Shown piece after piece: positions 24,576-33,389 of a DNA stretch of 64,000 nucleotides (its first letter is position 1; every line of letters begins with the position of its first letter). The DNA is from Dyadobacter sp. CY345 (lineage in GTDB: Bacteria; Bacteroidota; Bacteroidia; Cytophagales; Spirosomataceae): the NCBI RefSeq assembly GCF_021502725.1, contig NZ_JAKFFS010000007.1, forward strand, positions 1-64,000, given 5' to 3'. Below the pieces are notes generated by a model that was not told the origin of the DNA, did not search any database, and saw nothing but the letters and a program-made list of their open reading frames with translations. Position numbers and translations under genes: made by a program.

Positions 24576-27500
24576 ATGAAAAAAGTGCTGCCATTCGTTT
24601 GTCTGTCAATTTTTTGGACACACCATTCAGCAGCACAAATAACACCGGCCCGACCAGATCCCGTACCTGCTTCGATGCAGGATTCTGTAAGGAGCCAAAG
24701 GTTAAAAAACGATTCAGCTCTGAATACCACGGTCAATGATACGCTGGTCAAGCCCGTGGCTAAAACCGATTCTATTTCACAAATCCGTCAGAATTTTGAT
24801 CCGCTTTCTAAACCCGCCGCACGGATTGATACCGTTACAAATTCGCCGGGGAGAAATGATTTAATATCAAAACCTGTTGAAAAACCTGAGACGTTAATTA
24901 AATCAGCGACGGAAAATGTCGTATCCCAAATCGCAACGGACAGTGTTGCCGGTTCCGGTGCGATAGCCGCAAAAGGCCGGGTGATTGATGAAGCCGGTGA
25001 AGGTTTGCCTGGCGTGAGTGTTTTGGTAAAAAATACGAAAATTCAGACTGTTACAAATACTGATGGGTTGTTTAATATCCGGGTGCCTGACGAAAAATCG
25101 GTATTGGTATTTAGTTATGTCGGTTTTACAACACAGGAAAAAGTTGTTAAGCGGCAGACCAATTTTAATATCTCCCTTTATCCAGAAGCAAAAGCTTTGA
25201 AAGAAGTTGTCGTGGTTGGATACGGAACGCAGAGCAAGCGCGATCTCGCCAGTTCGACATCAAGAGTCGCTGCGCAGGAAATAAAAAGTGCAGTCGTGAA
25301 TACGCTTGACCAGGCATTGCAGGGCCGTGCGACCGGAGTCCAGGTGACGCAATCTTCCGGCGAGCCTGGCGCGTCTACGGTGGTACGTATTCGCGGGAAT
25401 AATTCTCTAAGTGGAAACAATGAACCTTTATATGTCATAGATGGATTCCCAATGCCGCCATACCGCGAGGCAAGTGCCAACTTTACAGGTGCTTATGAGC
25501 AAAACGGTTTATACGGAATAAATCCGAATGACATTGAAAGCATGGAAGTTTTGAAAGATGCTTCTGCCACGGCAATTTATGGTTCTAGGGGTGCGAATGG
25601 CGTCGTGCTGATAACCACAAAAGCCGGGAAACGGGGAGCGGGGAGGGTGGAGCTTGTGAATAAAACATCGTTCGGATCTATCGCGAAACCCATCAGAATG
25701 ATGAATGGAAGGCAGTATGCTGAGATTATCAATGAATCCTATCGCATAACGGAGCGGCCTGAACCATTCACAAACCTGGACAGCGCCTTTACGAATACTG
25801 ACTGGATAGGCGCAATCACCCAGCCTAGTTTTCGTCAGGATGTTACTTTAAGTGTCTCAGGAGGAAGTCAAAAGTCTTCATATTATATTTCCGGGAATTA
25901 TCTTTCAGAAAAAGGCACACTCATCAATTCAGATAATAACCGGGCAAGTCTGCGTGTTAACGTAAATAATGAAGTTACGAACTGGTACACGCTCAAAGGA
26001 CAATTATCGCTTGTTCGTCAAAAATCCAACCGGGCCATAACAACTGGTCATGCCTGGCCGAACTCGGGTGGTTTGATGGACGGTTTACGAGCTGCTCCTA
26101 TTATTGATCTTAATTATTTAGGTAATAATTCATTGGGTGTTCCCGGCTTCGTTGGTACTTATTTCGCCAATCCATATAATGAGTTAAAATCCAAAACAGA
26201 TATTTCTAAAAACGATTATATCATTGCTAATCTGGAAAACTGGTTCAGAATTGTCAATGGCTTGCAGCTTGTAGTAAGCCTTGGAACAAATCAAAACCTG
26301 ACCAGAAGAAATGCATTTATGCCCCCAACGACCGCAGAAGGGCGTGTTGTGAATGGTAGTGGAAGCAATTCCATGTCGAATACATACAGTTATAACGTAA
26401 ACGCATACTTTCTTTATGAGAACACTTTCAACAAAGATCATTATTTAAACGCCACTTTGGGCGCCGAATACAACGACCAGACTGTCGAATTTTTGAATAC
26501 AGTTTCGAGCGGATATGATGTTCCGTTTTTCGGAATTGATAACATCGGAAGTGCGCATAATCAGAGCATCAGTTCTTATAAAGAAGGAAGAAGATTGCAG
26601 TCAGGATTCTTTCGCGGAAATTATTCGTACAAAGGGAGGTATGTTTTGAACACTTCCATTCGAATGGATGGGGCATCTCCATTTGCTGCAAACAGGAAAT
26701 ATGGAATCTTTCCTGCTGTCGCACTTGCCTGGAATATTGATCAGGAGCCTTTTATGGAAAATGTAAAAGCCATCTCCAATTCAAAAATCCGAGCTTCGTT
26801 TGGTGAAACCGGCAGCCAGGCAATCAGTCCCTATTCTTCACTTGCGCAATTTTGGAGCGCCTTTTATGAATTGGGCAATGATGGAAACATTGCAACAAGC
26901 CTTTATCCAACCTCGATTGGAAACCCGAATTTATCCTGGGAAAGAACCCGTCAGCTTAATATTGGTTTCGACTTCAATACAGCAAATGACCGCCTCGTTG
27001 TCAGCTTTGATTACTACAACAAAAAAACGATGGATTTGCTTCAATATCGGGTCGTTCCAGCGCAATCCGGCGTGACGAGTATCATAGATAATTATGGAAA
27101 TATGAGGAATAAGGGCGTTGAGCTGACATTGCAGGCAAATCTGATCAAAAGAAAGAATATCCAGTTTTCCACTCGGTTTAACATTTCAAGAAACGTCAAC
27201 ACGCTGATAGATTTGGGAGATAAAAAGACGCCTGACTATGTAGCAATCAATGGAAATCTTTTGGGTGGTATTTCCGGAATTTTAATTCCAGGGCAGGAGG
27301 TTGGTCAGTTTTTTGGATATAAAATAATTGGTCTCGCGCAAAAATCCGACTTTAATGCTGAGGGCGAACCAAATTATCCGTACGCCAGTCTTTCAACCGA
27401 GATTCCGGGAACCTGGAAATATCAGGATACGGATGGGAACGGTATCATCAATGCGGAAGACCGCCAGATTCTCGGGAAATCAAATCCTGATTTCACATTC

Positions 27501-27992
27501 GGCTGGACAAATGATTTTGTTTGGAAGGGGTTTTCGGTTAATGCGTTTTTTACCGGATCAGTTGGTAATGATGTTCTAAATCTAACCCGTTTTTATCTGA
27601 ATAACGGTATCGTAAATTATTCCGGAATAGCATTTAACCAATCAGAAGAATGGTATCAAAAACGTTGGACAGAATCTAATCAGCATAATGATCCACTTTA
27701 TCCAAGTACGCAGCGTGGCCTGAGCTCCTCGGATATTAATTCGACAATGCTGGAAGACGGTAGTTTTATTCGTCTAAAAACACTCACACTTTCTTATACA
27801 TTTCCAAAGCTGGGGGTAATTCAGAATCCACGTTTGTTTGTCACAGGAACCAATGTTGCCACTTTCACAAAATACAAAGGGTTTGATCCGGAAGTTAGTT
27901 CTTTTAATCAGTCGCTGCTTCAGCAGGGAATTGATTACGGCGCCTACCCCGCGCAGCGTTCTTACACGATCGGTTTTTCATGCAATTTTTAA
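24576..27992 (+). CDS. SusC/RagA-family TonB-dependent receptor
   Basis: A 1138-residue outer-membrane importer. The start at 24576 gives a good signal peptide (MKKVLPFVCL... ending SAAQ). An unusual Ser/Thr/Pro/Asp-rich linker of about 110 residues follows, then a carboxypeptidase-regulatory-like domain (KGRVIDEAGEGLPGVSVLVK), the SusC box VVVGYGTQSKRDL, the plug (NNSLSGNNEPLYVIDGFP, SGEPGASTVVRIRG) and the 22-strand barrel ending in aromatic RSYTIGFSCNF. There is no STN signalling domain, so it is not directly coupled to a sigma regulator. The SusD partner follows after 53 bases. Likely substrate: oligosaccharides, possibly chitin-derived given the upstream GH18 (inference). Confidence 0.93.
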   Translation: MKKVLPFVCLSIFWTHHSAAQITPARPDPVPASMQDSVRSQRLKNDSALNTTVNDTLVKPVAKTDSISQIRQNFDPLSKPAARIDTVTNSPGRNDLISKPVEKPETLIKSATENVVSQIATDSVAGSGAIAAKGRVIDEAGEGLPGVSVLVKNTKIQTVTNTDGLFNIRVPDEKSVLVFSYVGFTTQEKVVKRQTNFNISLYPEAKALKEVVVVGYGTQSKRDLASSTSRVAAQEIKSAVVNTLDQALQGRATGVQVTQSSGEPGASTVVRIRGNNSLSGNNEPLYVIDGFPMPPYREASANFTGAYEQNGLYGINPNDIESMEVLKDASATAIYGSRGANGVVLITTKAGKRGAGRVELVNKTSFGSIAKPIRMMNGRQYAEIINESYRITERPEPFTNLDSAFTNTDWIGAITQPSFRQDVTLSVSGGSQKSSYYISGNYLSEKGTLINSDNNRASLRVNVNNEVTNWYTLKGQLSLVRQKSNRAITTGHAWPNSGGLMDGLRAAPIIDLNYLGNNSLGVPGFVGTYFANPYNELKSKTDISKNDYIIANLENWFRIVNGLQLVVSLGTNQNLTRRNAFMPPTTAEGRVVNGSGSNSMSNTYSYNVNAYFLYENTFNKDHYLNATLGAEYNDQTVEFLNTVSSGYDVPFFGIDNIGSAHNQSISSYKEGRRLQSGFFRGNYSYKGRYVLNTSIRMDGASPFAANRKYGIFPAVALAWNIDQEPFMENVKAISNSKIRASFGETGSQAISPYSSLAQFWSAFYELGNDGNIATSLYPTSIGNPNLSWERTRQLNIGFDFNTANDRLVVSFDYYNKKTMDLLQYRVVPAQSGVTSIIDNYGNMRNKGVELTLQANLIKRKNIQFSTRFNISRNVNTLIDLGDKKTPDYVAINGNLLGGISGILIPGQEVGQFFGYKIIGLAQKSDFNAEGEPNYPYASLSTEIPGTWKYQDTDGNGIINAEDRQILGKSNPDFTFGWTNDFVWKGFSVNAFFTGSVGNDVLNLTRFYLNNGIVNYSGIAFNQSEEWYQKRWTESNQHNDPLYPSTQRGLSSSDINSTMLEDGSFIRLKTLTLSYTFPKLGVIQNPRLFVTGTNVATFTKYKGFDPEVSSFNQSLLQQGIDYGAYPAQRSYTIGFSCNF

Positions 27993-28045
27993 GTGAATTT
28001 CAATTTTTATAGTTGAAAACATATCTCAGTTAGACAATTCAAAAT

Positions 28046-29632
28046 ATGAAACTTAAAATATATATATCTGCACTGTTCCTGACCATACTTGGTTTGCAGT
28101 CATGTAAAGATTCTCTCGACGAAGTGCCGTATTCATCCTTAAACCAGGACCAGGTTTTTGCTGATGAAGAAGGATTGAAAAAGGCGACACTTGGTGTGTA
28201 TCAAAGTTACACCGCCGCTAATTATAATGACATTGTCAACCGATTTATTTTAAGTGAGTCAGGGCATCGGTATTCTACCGCAGGTATTTTTGGAGCCGGT
28301 GCTGATCCATTTTACCGATTCGGACATTTACCGAGGGAAGATGCCTTTAATTCCATCTGGGGCCGGTTTTATAAAATAATTTTCCGTGCAAATTCCGTCA
28401 TTGAAAATGCGAATATAGCCGTCGAGGATCCGGAAATTGCAAATATATATATCGCCGAAGCCCGGTTTCTCAGAGCTTATGCTTATTTCAATCTGGTGCG
28501 TTATTTCGGCGGTGTTCCTTTGATTAAAAATGCAATCACATCCCTTGAACAATCAGATTTGATCTATGCACCTTCGTCAACCGTTGATGAAACGTATGCC
28601 TTCATCATGGAAGATCTCACATTCGCGGAATTCAATCTTCCTGATAGTTGGACTGGTGCGGAGGTTGGACGGATTTCTGCCGGAACTGTTAAAGCGATGC
28701 TTGGAAAAGTATATCTTCACATGGCCGGTAAGCCTTTGAACAAGGTAGAATATTTTCAGACCGCCGCAGATAAACTCGCAGAGGTAGTCGGTACGGCAAA
28801 TGAAGCGAAGCATAATTTTGCCTTGCTCGACAATTTTGCCGATGTGTTTTCGATAAATAATGAACGCAATCAGGAGATCGTTTTGTCTTTCGGATACTTT
28901 GCAAATGAGTCGAATCCAAACGGAAATTTCTTTCCTTTTTTCCTGTTTCCTCAGGGTTTGCAAAATGGAGATGAGCAGACTACGTATGGCTTGACATACA
29001 GTTTTTACAAACTTTTTGGACCAGGTGATACCAGGAGAGACTTTACCCTGGTCGATAGGTACCTTTACAAAGGAAACCCCAATTTTGCTGCGGTTGCCGG
29101 TGATAGTGTGATTTACGATTCTACGGTGAACGTTTACAAAAACAATAAGACAGGAATTTATATGGGCGATACGACTACTGGATACGGTCTGGCTTATGGG
29201 AAACTTGCGAGAGTTCCCCGAATCGCGGGATCTCCGGCGCAGGGTTATAATTCTGATTTGATTGAAATGCGTTTTTCGGATGTTTTGTTATGTTATGCAG
29301 AAGCATTGAATGAATCAGGGAAATCAGCGAGCGCTTTACCAATTTTGAATCGGGTGAGAGCAAGGGCAAAAGCGGTTCCTGTAAAAATGACTACGGCTGC
29401 TGATCTTCGCGCCGCAATCCGTAACGAAAGAAGATTAGAGCTGACAGGGGAATTCACCACTGTTTTTGATATCAGAAGGTGGGGGACTTTACGGGAGGAA
29501 ATTGCGGCGATCACGCCCGATCAGATTGTGGGAGCGAGGTTGACGCCTTATGATCCGAAATTTGAAATATATCCAATTCCTCAACCTCAATTGGATATTA
29601 ACCCAAATCTTAAACAGAACACGGGCTGGTAA
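28046..29632 (+). CDS. SusD/RagB-family glycan-binding lipoprotein
   Basis: A 528-residue surface lipoprotein that caps the SusC barrel. The lipoprotein signal ends in LGLQSCKDS. TPR-rich helical segments follow: ANIYIAEARFLRAYAYFNLV, then the SusD-typical RYFGGVPLI, the late ALPILNRVRARAKAV with RNERRLELTGEF and IRRWGTL, and the end YPIPQPQLDINPNLKQNTGW. It is the obligate partner of the SusC protein upstream. The ligand cannot be read from the sequence. Confidence 0.93.
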   Translation: MKLKIYISALFLTILGLQSCKDSLDEVPYSSLNQDQVFADEEGLKKATLGVYQSYTAANYNDIVNRFILSESGHRYSTAGIFGAGADPFYRFGHLPREDAFNSIWGRFYKIIFRANSVIENANIAVEDPEIANIYIAEARFLRAYAYFNLVRYFGGVPLIKNAITSLEQSDLIYAPSSTVDETYAFIMEDLTFAEFNLPDSWTGAEVGRISAGTVKAMLGKVYLHMAGKPLNKVEYFQTAADKLAEVVGTANEAKHNFALLDNFADVFSINNERNQEIVLSFGYFANESNPNGNFFPFFLFPQGLQNGDEQTTYGLTYSFYKLFGPGDTRRDFTLVDRYLYKGNPNFAAVAGDSVIYDSTVNVYKNNKTGIYMGDTTTGYGLAYGKLARVPRIAGSPAQGYNSDLIEMRFSDVLLCYAEALNESGKSASALPILNRVRARAKAVPVKMTTAADLRAAIRNERRLELTGEFTTVFDIRRWGTLREEIAAITPDQIVGARLTPYDPKFEIYPIPQPQLDINPNLKQNTGW

Positions 29633-29711
29633 AATTCGGGTATTGATGGGCATGGTTATTTTAACTGTGCCTATCGTTATGACAATGCTTAATTTCTAAA
29701 ATCGAGACATC

Positions 29712-29999
29712 ATGAAAAAGACCATAAATCCCGGTGAGACATCCGAAGAAACAGTAGTGAGTCAGGGGCACCAATATCCGGATCCAATTAGTCCGTCCGA
29801 AACGCCTCCATTCGATCCTAGACCGGAGTATCCCAATCCGGAAATTCCACAGGAAACGCCGCCGTGGGAAAGGCAGCCAGAAACACCTCCTGTTGAACCT
29901 GAACCAGAATTGCCGCCGGTAAGCCCCGACGCACCGGAAATTACTCCGGAACCGCTTCCAGGAAATGAACCCGATGAGCCGTTGATGGGAATATCCTGA
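29712..29999 (+). CDS. Small Pro/Glu-rich disordered protein
   Basis: A 95-residue protein with an extreme composition: about a quarter proline and a fifth glutamate, in a repeating acidic-proline pattern (PEYPNPEIPQETPPW, then PVEPEPELPP). It has no signal peptide, cysteine or predicted fold, and should be an extended chain in solution. It lies 79 bases behind susD on the same strand and ends at a strong terminator, so it may be the last gene of the SusCD unit. I do not recognise a family. The intact frame and clean flanks support a real gene, but it could be non-coding. Confidence 0.6.
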   Translation: MKKTINPGETSEETVVSQGHQYPDPISPSETPPFDPRPEYPNPEIPQETPPWERQPETPPVEPEPELPPVSPDAPEITPEPLPGNEPDEPLMGIS

Positions 30000-30013
30000 C
30001 AAAATTAGATCAT

Positions 30014-30050
30014 AAAAAAGGAGTCAATTTTTACAATTGACTCCTTTTTG
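30014..30050. terminator. Strong bidirectional terminator
   Basis: AAAAAGGAGTCAATT at 30015-30029 pairs perfectly with AATTGACTCCTTTTT at 30035-30049, a 15-bp stem with A and T tracts on both sides. It separates the + strand Pro/Glu-rich gene from the convergent minus-strand gene. Confidence 0.9.
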
Positions 30051-30064
30051 TTATCCAGTAATTT

Positions 30065-30337
30065 CTATTCTAGAATTGAAATCGGAACTTTCATAATGTT
30101 TTGGTCTTTCAACGACGATTTTGGAAATTTCTTAGTTACCAGACTTACAAACTGGTTATCCCTTGCTTCCACTGAGTCATATACCCAAATCCCAACTTTG
30201 ATTTCGTTTGAATAAAAAGTGATCAGATATTTCGCCAATTCACTTTCTGTTGGTTCTTCCTGTGATTTAATAAAATAGTCTACACGGTCAATATTGAAGG
30301 CGAAATTCTGGCCTTCAAGATGAAAAAAATTAGCCAT
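30065..30337 (-). CDS. Hypothetical protein, 90 residues
   Basis: A soluble 90-residue protein (starting MANFFHLEGQNFAFNIDRVD) with predicted beta-strands near FNIDRVDYFI, YLITFYSNEIKVGIWVY and MKVPISIL and a short helix around SVEARDNQF. No known motif, cysteine or signal is visible. It is a lone minus-strand gene converging on the terminator at 30014-30050. I do not recognise the family; reading-frame integrity and normal composition support it as real. Confidence 0.6.
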   Translation of the reverse strand: MANFFHLEGQNFAFNIDRVDYFIKSQEEPTESELAKYLITFYSNEIKVGIWVYDSVEARDNQFVSLVTKKFPKSSLKDQNIMKVPISILE

Positions 30338-30747
30338 AATGTTTGTTAATTGTAGTTTTGTTGATTTTCAGAAATAGCTTAAATAGAGTTAATTCCTGTG
30401 ATATGAAGGCAAGAATAAAGAAATGGATAGATTTTTTAAAGTAGTCATTCAAATTTAGTTAAGCCATTAAATCAAATATACAATTTTTCCGGATAGAAAT
30501 TACTAACCATTTCATGGTCACACATGCATTTATAGTTAAATATCCAAAATACACAATGAAGTTGTGAATCTATTCTCTCTAAAAAGTATTTAATTGTTTT
30601 TGAAATATTTTGATAATCAGGGCATTACTTTTTATATCTTTTTACGTACTATACAAAAATACTTTATCTAACGCCTTTGTAAGGATGTATAGAATTAAGT
30701 TTGTAAACTTGTAGAATTAATTTGTGGCATTTTTGTCGCTATATATT
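30338..30747. other. 410-base divergent intergenic region
   Basis: Very AT-rich DNA between two divergent small genes, holding their promoters. TAGAATTAAGTTTGT at 30690-30704 and TAGAATTAATTTGT at 30712-30725 form a near-direct repeat with a 22-base period, about 25-60 bases before the + strand start. This could be an operator or overlapping promoter boxes. No RNA gene or mobile element is seen. Confidence 0.5.
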
Positions 30748-31272
30748 ATGGACAAAGACCAAAAGAAAATCAGATACCAAGAGTTATTTCTCTCAGAGCT
30801 GAGAAATAGTCATTTTGGGGAAAAAAAAATTGAAGATGCACTCAGGGAAATGGAAACAAAGACGAACATGGAGAAATTAGCGAGTGCGCTTAAAAGTATT
30901 TGGAAAAAAACCGATGAAAATATAAAAGAGCTGGAAACAGTATTTCCAAAATCAGAAATTAAGACACCTGTTCCCGTAAATCATTCAACAGATAATGAGG
31001 AAGTTAAAGTTACATTTGAACCTTTGAAAATAAAATCAGGAAAGACTGAAATGGAAAAAAAACACCACACTACAACTGATATGACAAATTTTCAAGTTGT
31101 ATCTTACGATCACTTGCTTGCACTGGTTGAAGAGCTTGACATCGATCAGGTAAAAGAAATATTGTCTTCTGTTACCATTGAAGAGAAGAGCAGCCATCAG
31201 TACCTGAGCAAACTTGCGGAGACTTTGTTGAAAGACAGTGAGGTGAAAAAAGTTCCGGATTCAAAACCCTGA
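30748..31272 (+). CDS. DUF892-like N-terminal helical protein, partial domain
   Basis: A 174-residue protein. The ATG at 30748 is preferred over a GTG at 30724. Residues about 5-65 (YQELFLSELRNSHFGEKKIE, then ALREM and the KELETVF end) resemble the first helical hairpin of DUF892/YciE ferritin-like proteins, which begin with the same pattern of L..LFL.EL.....E..I. The second hairpin with the remaining metal ligands is missing. It is replaced by a Lys/Glu-rich linker and a helical C-terminus (YDHLLALVEELDIDQVKEIL). Function unknown; it ends 5 bases from the convergent rarA stop. Confidence 0.6.
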   Translation: MDKDQKKIRYQELFLSELRNSHFGEKKIEDALREMETKTNMEKLASALKSIWKKTDENIKELETVFPKSEIKTPVPVNHSTDNEEVKVTFEPLKIKSGKTEMEKKHHTTTDMTNFQVVSYDHLLALVEELDIDQVKEILSSVTIEEKSSHQYLSKLAETLLKDSEVKKVPDSKP

Positions 31273-31277
31273 TCTCA

Positions 31278-32552
31278 TCAGTATCCATACCAGTCGGTCC
31301 ACCATTGTTGAAGTTTCCGGCGTATCTCTTCTTCACGGGCGTTATTTCCAGGCTCAAATAATTTAGTACCTTTCAATTCATCAGGCAAAAAATTCTGTTT
31401 CGCAAAGTTGCCTTCGAAGTCGTGAGAATATTTGTATTCCTTTCCATATCCAATCTGTTTCATCAATTTTGTAGGAGCGTTACGCAAATGCAGCGGAACT
31501 GGTAAATGTGCGGTATTTTTTGCAGCTTCCATGGCGTCCGCTATTGCCAGATAACTTGCATTACTTTTCGGAGATGTTGCCAGGTAAATCGCCACCTGGG
31601 ACAAAATAATTCTGCATTCGGGATAGCCAATCACGTTCACCGCCTGCATACAGGCATTAGCCATGATCATAGCGGTGGGATTTGCATTCCCAATATCTTC
31701 GGAAGCCATAATGAGCATCCTTCTTGCAATAAAAGACGGATCTTCTCCGGCAACAATCATCCTTGCCATCCAGTAAATGGCGCCATTGGGGTCGCTGCCA
31801 CGTAAAGATTTTATAAATGCAGAAATAATATCATAGTGCTGCTCGCCGGATTTATCATATCTGGCAATATTCTGCTGTGCTACTTCAGTAACCCACTCAT
31901 CTGTGATTTCGATTTCTTCAACATCGCCCTTACCTAAAACGACCAGTTCGAGGAGATTTAAAAGTTTTCTACCGTCACCTCCTGAAAGCCTTAATAAAGC
32001 ATCATATGAGGTAAAAGTTATTTTTTTCTGTTTCAACCATTCGTCTTTTTCAAGCGCGCGGTTGATGATCGCTTTTAACTCATCTTCACCAAAACCTTCA
32101 AGGATATAGACCTGGCATCGTGAAAGCAAAGCGGAATTTATTTCAAAAGAAGGATTTTCAGTGGTCGCACCGATCAGTGTTACCTGACCTTTTTCAACCG
32201 CTCCGAGCAAAGCGTCCTGCTGATTTTTGTTATAGCGGTGAATTTCGTCAATAAATAAAATCGGTGGAAATAGACCAGAAGGCCGGGCAAGCACTTCCCG
32301 TAATTCTTTAACTCCGGAATTAATTGCACTTAAATTATAAAACTGCCTTTTTGTGGCGTCTGACAATAAAAGCGCAAGCGTGGTTTTTCCAACACCGGGA
32401 GGGCCCCAAAGAATCATGGAGGGAATTGTATTTTGTAAAATTGCCCTTCTTAATGGTCCGTTCTTGCCAAGTAGTTTTTCCTGTCCAATGTAATCATCGA
32501 GTATGCGTGGGCGTAATCTTTCGGCAAGAGGTGTGGCAATCGGTGATATCAT
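31278..32552 (-). CDS. rarA: Replication-associated recombination protein RarA (MgsA)
   Basis: A 424-residue clamp-loader-like AAA+ ATPase acting at stalled replication forks. It starts with the family-typical PLAERLRPRILDDYIGQEKLLG, then Walker A (GPPGVGKTT), Walker B (ILFIDEIHRYNKNQQDALL), the sensor segment GATTENPSFEINSALLSRC, and the C-terminal tetramerisation part (HYDIISAFIKSLRGSDPNGA, LPVPLHLRNAPTKLMK). Length agrees with E. coli RarA. It is a single gene whose neighbours give no operon link. Confidence 0.95.
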   Translation of the reverse strand: MISPIATPLAERLRPRILDDYIGQEKLLGKNGPLRRAILQNTIPSMILWGPPGVGKTTLALLLSDATKRQFYNLSAINSGVKELREVLARPSGLFPPILFIDEIHRYNKNQQDALLGAVEKGQVTLIGATTENPSFEINSALLSRCQVYILEGFGEDELKAIINRALEKDEWLKQKKITFTSYDALLRLSGGDGRKLLNLLELVVLGKGDVEEIEITDEWVTEVAQQNIARYDKSGEQHYDIISAFIKSLRGSDPNGAIYWMARMIVAGEDPSFIARRMLIMASEDIGNANPTAMIMANACMQAVNVIGYPECRIILSQVAIYLATSPKSNASYLAIADAMEAAKNTAHLPVPLHLRNAPTKLMKQIGYGKEYKYSHDFEGNFAKQNFLPDELKGTKLFEPGNNAREEEIRRKLQQWWTDWYGY

Positions 32553-32596
32553 CTGTTGAAAATGTAATTTTTGTTGATGTAATTTAATAACAAAAA

Positions 32597-32621
32597 AAAG
32601 CGTAACACATTGTTACGCTTT
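32597..32621 (-). terminator. Terminator of the sigma factor gene
   Basis: A perfect 11-bp stem, AAAGCGTAACA at 32597-32607 and TGTTACGCTTT at 32611-32621, with loop CAT. The run of eight A on the + strand before it gives the U-tract for minus-strand transcripts, ending the sigma gene just upstream. Confidence 0.88.
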
Positions 32622-32647
32622 CTGTCAAATGTAAAAATATTTTCAGA

Positions 32648-33229
32648 TCAGAATGTAAGTCGGTCTAGTGTCATTTGTTTTTTAAGATTTCCCAACGCGC
32701 CAAATACAAGGTTGTATACCGATTGTATGTTGATTTTCATCAGGTCCGCAATTTCGTGGTTATTAAGATTCATATAGAATTTCAGGAAAATCGCTTCACG
32801 CTGACGGCGGGGCAATCCGTTAATTGCTACATTTAAATGTTGATTTGTTGAGTCAAATTCTTCCTCAGAAATCATATGGTTTTCATGAGAAGGCGTGTGA
32901 ATGTGCCAGTATTCCACCGGAATATCTTCATTGCTGGTGTGTTTCTGCTGAGCGTTCAAATGGCGAACCAATTTTCTCTTGATTGAGGCCATAAGATAAA
33001 ACCGAACAGATGTGGTGTCACCCAGCGTTGTTCGGTTTCTCCAGAGCTCCACAAATAAATCGTGAATGCAATCCTTAATTAGTGGCTTATCAATCGTAAA
33101 CTGAGAGCAGTATTGGTAAAGGATGTGGACGTACGACCGGTAAAGGCACGCGTAGGCGTTCTCATCTCCTTTTCTGAACTGGTCCCAAAAACAAAGTTCT
33201 TCTTCTTGTTTGTAGCGTAGGTGAGCCAT
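32648..33229 (-). CDS. ECF-type RNA polymerase sigma factor
   Basis: A 193-residue sigma-70 family protein. Region 2 spans about residues 15-90 (ENAYACLYRSYVHIL, then IKDCIHDLFVELWRNR) and region 4 about 130-185 (INGLPRRQREAIFLKFYMNL, then NNHEIADLMKINIQSVYNLV). Its layout matches the Bacteroidota ECF group that often pairs with FecR-like anti-sigma factors and TonB receptors, but no anti-sigma gene is adjacent. Nearby, the SusC lacks an STN domain, so they are probably unrelated. Confidence 0.9.
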   Translation of the reverse strand: MAHLRYKQEEELCFWDQFRKGDENAYACLYRSYVHILYQYCSQFTIDKPLIKDCIHDLFVELWRNRTTLGDTTSVRFYLMASIKRKLVRHLNAQQKHTSNEDIPVEYWHIHTPSHENHMISEEEFDSTNQHLNVAINGLPRRQREAIFLKFYMNLNNHEIADLMKINIQSVYNLVFGALGNLKKQMTLDRLTF

Positions 33230-33389
33230 CGTAAGGTTAGGAATTAACTAAGGTTAGGAATTATAAATTAATAAGGGTCATTTTTACACTTGTAAATATA
33301 TTTATAAAAAAACGTATTAAAAAAATATTTTCAAGAAAAAATTACATCCTTTAAGTTAATCATGCAATAAACCTTAATTAAGTAACCTT

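Noticed and set aside
30014..30050. Small RNA gene
   Set aside because: The perfect stem with A and T tracts is fully explained as a bidirectional terminator between convergent genes.
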